Shown one piece after another: positions 60,965 to 64,000 of a stretch of 64,000 bases of DNA (position 1 is its first letter; each line of letters opens with the position of its first letter). Under the pieces are notes generated by a model. That model was not told the DNA's origin. It searched no databases and saw only the letters and a program-made list of their open reading frames with translations. The translations under genes and the position numbers were made by a program. Origin of the DNA: an uncultured Caryophanales bacterium (GTDB taxonomy: Bacteria; Bacillota_I; Bacilli_A; Acholeplasmatales; Anaeroplasmataceae); assembly GCA_946405105.1 (NCBI GenBank), contig CAMJFY010000002.1:62001-126000 (forward strand), given 5' to 3'.

Positions 60965-61786
60965 CTATTCTTCATTTTTTAATACTTCTTCAAATTTAAC
61001 ACCATATCCATGCTTGTCATCATCAATAGTTTCATTTATCGCATCAATGATGAAATCTGTAGCGTGGTGTAATGTTTCTCTCATTGATTTGCCATTTAAT
61101 ATATCGGCAACAATAACACTAGAGAAGATGTCACCAGTACCATGGTATGATTTAGGCTGTAATTCCTTTAATACTGTAGTTCTTGTAATTCCATCGAATC
61201 CAATTGCTCCTATAGAATCTTCACCATCCATAACACCAGTAAGAATAACATTTTTAGCACCTAATCTATATAATTCAACTAATAAATTTTGATAAAATTC
61301 AATTGTTTGATCTTTTGGTTCAACATAATCTATACCAGTAAGAAGACATGCTTCAGTTACATTAGGGATAATATAATCTGCCTCCATACACATTTTCTTC
61401 ATACCTAATACAATAAATTCATCTAATCCAGGATATAGCTTACCATTATCAGCCATTGCAGGATCTACGATAAATAATCCTCCATCCTTTAATAGCTTAT
61501 GCTTATTGTTTAAAATAATATCAAATTGCTTTCTATTGCCAATATATCCAGTATATATACAATCAACCTCGATATGTTCAGAAACCCAATGGTCAATTAT
61601 TTTAGGCATTTCATCAGTTAAATCTAGGAATGTGAAATCAGTAAATCCACATGTATGTGTAGATAATATTGCAGATGGAAGAATAACTGTTTCAATACCA
61701 TAATGTGATAATATAGGTAAGGCAACAGTAGTAGAGCATTGTCCATAACATGAAATGTCTTGAATTGTTAATACCTTTTTACTCAT
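60965..61786 (-). CDS. pyridoxamine/pyridoxine kinase
   Basis: IQDISCYGQCSTTVALPILS, PNVTEACLLTG, SYHGTGDIFSSVIVADIL. Confidence 0.9.
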   Translation of the reverse strand: MSKKVLTIQDISCYGQCSTTVALPILSHYGIETVILPSAILSTHTCGFTDFTFLDLTDEMPKIIDHWVSEHIEVDCIYTGYIGNRKQFDIILNNKHKLLKDGGLFIVDPAMADNGKLYPGLDEFIVLGMKKMCMEADYIIPNVTEACLLTGIDYVEPKDQTIEFYQNLLVELYRLGAKNVILTGVMDGEDSIGAIGFDGITRTTVLKELQPKSYHGTGDIFSSVIVADILNGKSMRETLHHATDFIIDAINETIDDDKHGYGVKFEEVLKNEE

Positions 61787-61797
61787 ATTTAATCCTC

Positions 61798-62325
61798 CTA
61801 TAGGAATTCTAATAATTTTTTTATTGCATGTATTTTTTCTATTGGTAAAGTTTTTAATTTTTCAATAGAATATAATCTATCTAAATCTTCTTTAGATGAA
61901 ATAGGTAAATTACCTAATAATATTTCTAATTCATCAAGGCTTTCTATATTTTGCATTAGGTTAGATAAATTAAGTCCACTTTTAATACCTAATAATTCAT
62001 TAATATTAATATATCTTCTATAGCTATCATCCTTATAATAAATAACCTTTTTATTAAGGTATTCATTTAGCTTTTGTTCTGATATTTGAAATTCAACTAT
62101 AGATTCTCCTTCAAAATAAACATATATACCTTCATCTTTAATACCAAGTATATAATCTATAGATGCTTTAAACAAATCATTTAATTTAATTAATAGCTTA
62201 GTAGAGAAATCTCTTTTCTCTTGTTCATAATATCCAATATTTGTAGAAGTGGTACCTAAAATATTAGCTAAATCAGCCTGAGTTAAGCCGAATTCTTTTC
62301 TTAATTTACCTAAATTATTAGCCAT
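61798..62325 (-). CDS. XRE-family HTH transcriptional regulator
   Basis: LGKLRKEFGLTQADLANILGTTSTNIGYYEQEKRDFS. Confidence 0.88.
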   Translation of the reverse strand: MANNLGKLRKEFGLTQADLANILGTTSTNIGYYEQEKRDFSTKLLIKLNDLFKASIDYILGIKDEGIYVYFEGESIVEFQISEQKLNEYLNKKVIYYKDDSYRRYININELLGIKSGLNLSNLMQNIESLDELEILLGNLPISSKEDLDRLYSIEKLKTLPIEKIHAIKKLLEFL

Positions 62326-62357
62326 ATAATCACCTTATTTTTATAGTAGAAATATCA

Positions 62358-62382
62358 CTTATAATTATATTTTAATTATAAG
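62358..62382. promoter_or_regulatory. inverted repeat between divergent genes, candidate XRE operator
   Basis: CTTATAATTA-tattt-TAATTATAAG. Confidence 0.4.
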
Positions 62383-62461
62383 CTTATTACAAGTTATATT
62401 AATATAAATGTTTATATTTAAGCCTTCTTGTGATAAAATATATATACAAGGACGTGGTATT

Positions 62462-63589
62462 ATGAAATTTAAGAGAGTTTTAATCCCCGCATTATTATCA
62501 CTATGCGTGCTATCTTTATCATCATGTGATATCATGGGCTTTATTAAGGACAATACTGGAATTGACCCAAGTGGTATAATCAACACTATTCCAGAAGAAA
62601 CATATACACCTGTTGATATAGATGAAGATAATGAAGATTATGGATATTTAGATTTACAAAAATATGAAAGCATTAAAAATCAGCTAATAGGATTATATAC
62701 AGATATTGATAATGCATGTAAGGAATTTATGAATTCTGATAGAACATTAGCAAAAGAAACAAGATTTGTTGATGGTTCTAATAATGATTATTACATTATT
62801 AAGGATCAAATAAGCTATTCTGTATACGGTTTAACTTATTCTGAGGCTGCCGCAGTATATAAAACTGTAACATTAGATAGACCTGAATATTATTTCTTAT
62901 CTAATACATTCTTAAGTTCAATTTATGAAATTGGCGATTCAAGAAGAGAATATTTAGCATTAGTATGTGATCCTGATTATTATCAAGGATCTGTTAGACA
63001 GCAATATAATCAGCAGCTTGAAGCTTATGATGCAACAATAAAGGCTACATTCACTACTGGAGATGATATATTAACAAAGATTCAAAAGATTCATGATTAT
63101 ATTGTTACTCACTCACAATATGCATTTAAAGCCGATGGTGAGACTCCTGATGATTCATCATTTGCTCATAATTTATTGGGTATCGTTGTAAATCAAAAGG
63201 GTGTATGTGAATCATATGCTGAATTATTCCAATATTTATTAAATAAGAATGATATTTATTGTATATTAGTAACTGGTGATGCATATACTGAACTCCCTGC
63301 AATAGGAGAAGGTGAAGCACATGCTTGGAACTATGTTAAGTTAGATTATTCTATTGATGGTGAAACAGTTTCAAAGTGGTATGGATTTGATGTAACATGG
63401 GATGATCCAGTGCCAAATCAGCCATTTCCAAAATATACTTATTATGGTAGAGTAGATTCTGGATTTACAGATAGTCATGTTCCAGATTTAAGTGGTAATT
63501 TAAGCACAGGGCTAAGATATATGTATTCATTACCTACATTGGCAGATGCCCCAATTCATAATCCCGGAGGATTAACTTTTCCAGCTTAG
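62462..63589 (+). CDS. transglutaminase-like lipoprotein
   Basis: Lipobox LSSC; GVCESYAELFQYLL, EAHAWNYVKL, FDVTWDDP (Cys-His-Asp). Confidence 0.85.
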   Translation: MKFKRVLIPALLSLCVLSLSSCDIMGFIKDNTGIDPSGIINTIPEETYTPVDIDEDNEDYGYLDLQKYESIKNQLIGLYTDIDNACKEFMNSDRTLAKETRFVDGSNNDYYIIKDQISYSVYGLTYSEAAAVYKTVTLDRPEYYFLSNTFLSSIYEIGDSRREYLALVCDPDYYQGSVRQQYNQQLEAYDATIKATFTTGDDILTKIQKIHDYIVTHSQYAFKADGETPDDSSFAHNLLGIVVNQKGVCESYAELFQYLLNKNDIYCILVTGDAYTELPAIGEGEAHAWNYVKLDYSIDGETVSKWYGFDVTWDDPVPNQPFPKYTYYGRVDSGFTDSHVPDLSGNLSTGLRYMYSLPTLADAPIHNPGGLTFPA

Positions 63590-63609
63590 GCTTAGGCCTA
63601 GGCTTTTTC
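63583..63609 (+). terminator. Rho-independent terminator
   Basis: AGCTTAGGC-ttag-GCCTAGGCT-TTTTC. Confidence 0.7.
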
Positions 63610-63712
63610 TTTGTATTTTTTAAAATCTTTAATTATTTTAATAATTATGTTAAAATATTTTTAAATATTGCCAATAAAACCGATATTATAATTGTTTAAA
63701 GGATGTGAGGAA

Positions 63713-64000
63713 ATGAAATTAGATGAAATTATAGAAGAATTTCGTGAATGTAATTATAATCATTTTAATGAATTCTATAATGAAACAAAAAAAAGAGTTT
63801 TCTTCACAATTGCCGCAATTATAAAGGATAAGGATGCAGTAGATGATTTAATGCAGGATACCTACATTAAATTCTTGGAAAATATTTCTAAGTATCAATC
63901 GAAAACAAATATTAATGCATATTTATCAACAATTGCTCACAACATTGCAATCAATTATTATAACCGAGAAAAGAAGTTGGTTCATAATGAGGAAATAATT
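63713..64000 (+). CDS. RNA polymerase sigma factor (ECF-type), truncated by window end
   Basis: MKLDEIIEEFRECNYNHFNEFYNETKKRVFFTIAAIIKDKDAVDDLMQDTYIKFLENISKYQ...AYLSTIAHNIAINYYNREKK (sigma-70 region 2). Confidence 0.8.
   Translation, partial: MKLDEIIEEFRECNYNHFNEFYNETKKRVFFTIAAIIKDKDAVDDLMQDTYIKFLENISKYQSKTNINAYLSTIAHNIAINYYNREKKLVHNEEII

Noticed and set aside
60909-61292. 127-aa plus-strand ORF
   Set aside because: Antisense to the pyridoxamine kinase gene and runs through two terminators

Overview
AT-rich Bacillota chromosome segment using the standard code (TGA works as stop, Trp is TGG). The composition, the long tmRNA tag and the gene order suggest a Mollicutes-related Bacilli lineage, but I cannot assign taxonomy from the window alone. 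The backbone is housekeeping: nifJ, comEA-comEC, mutS-mutL-miaA-aroK-aroQ-efp, ftsZ, ruvA-ruvB-queA-ppi-tgt, an EIIB-like gene plus HPr, pepV-like, trmB, pheA, deoA/pdp, secG-rnr-smpB-ssrA, alsT-like, speA-like, plsC-like, bioY and pdxK. Interspersed are many predicted lipoproteins or surface proteins: tandem paralogs at the left edge, a 2192-aa InlB-repeat/pectate lyase protein, a protein with seven 216-bp-type repeats, a lipoprotein-form MTA/SAH nucleosidase, a HAD lipoprotein and a transglutaminase-like lipoprotein. The most interesting signals are non-coding or small-ORF signals absent from the ORF track. (1) A leader ORF plus intrinsic terminator sits in front of a RhuM/PLD-like gene next to tmRNA, with a degenerate gene remnant 2 kb away. 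(2) A class-I c-di-GMP riboswitch precedes a secreted protein and a 38-aa acidic peptide. (3) A minus-strand sRNA candidate has its own promoter, hairpins and terminator. (4) A His-rich 17-aa uORF lies in front of a SpeA-like decarboxylase. (5) A Shine-Dalgarno-sequestering hairpin precedes ruvA. (6) There is an EIIB-like protein lacking the phosphorylatable Cys next to HPr. (7) A giant coiled-coil protein is convergent with ftsZ. (8) A tail-anchored acidic protein lies upstream of mutS. All calls come from reading the sequence; no database search was run.
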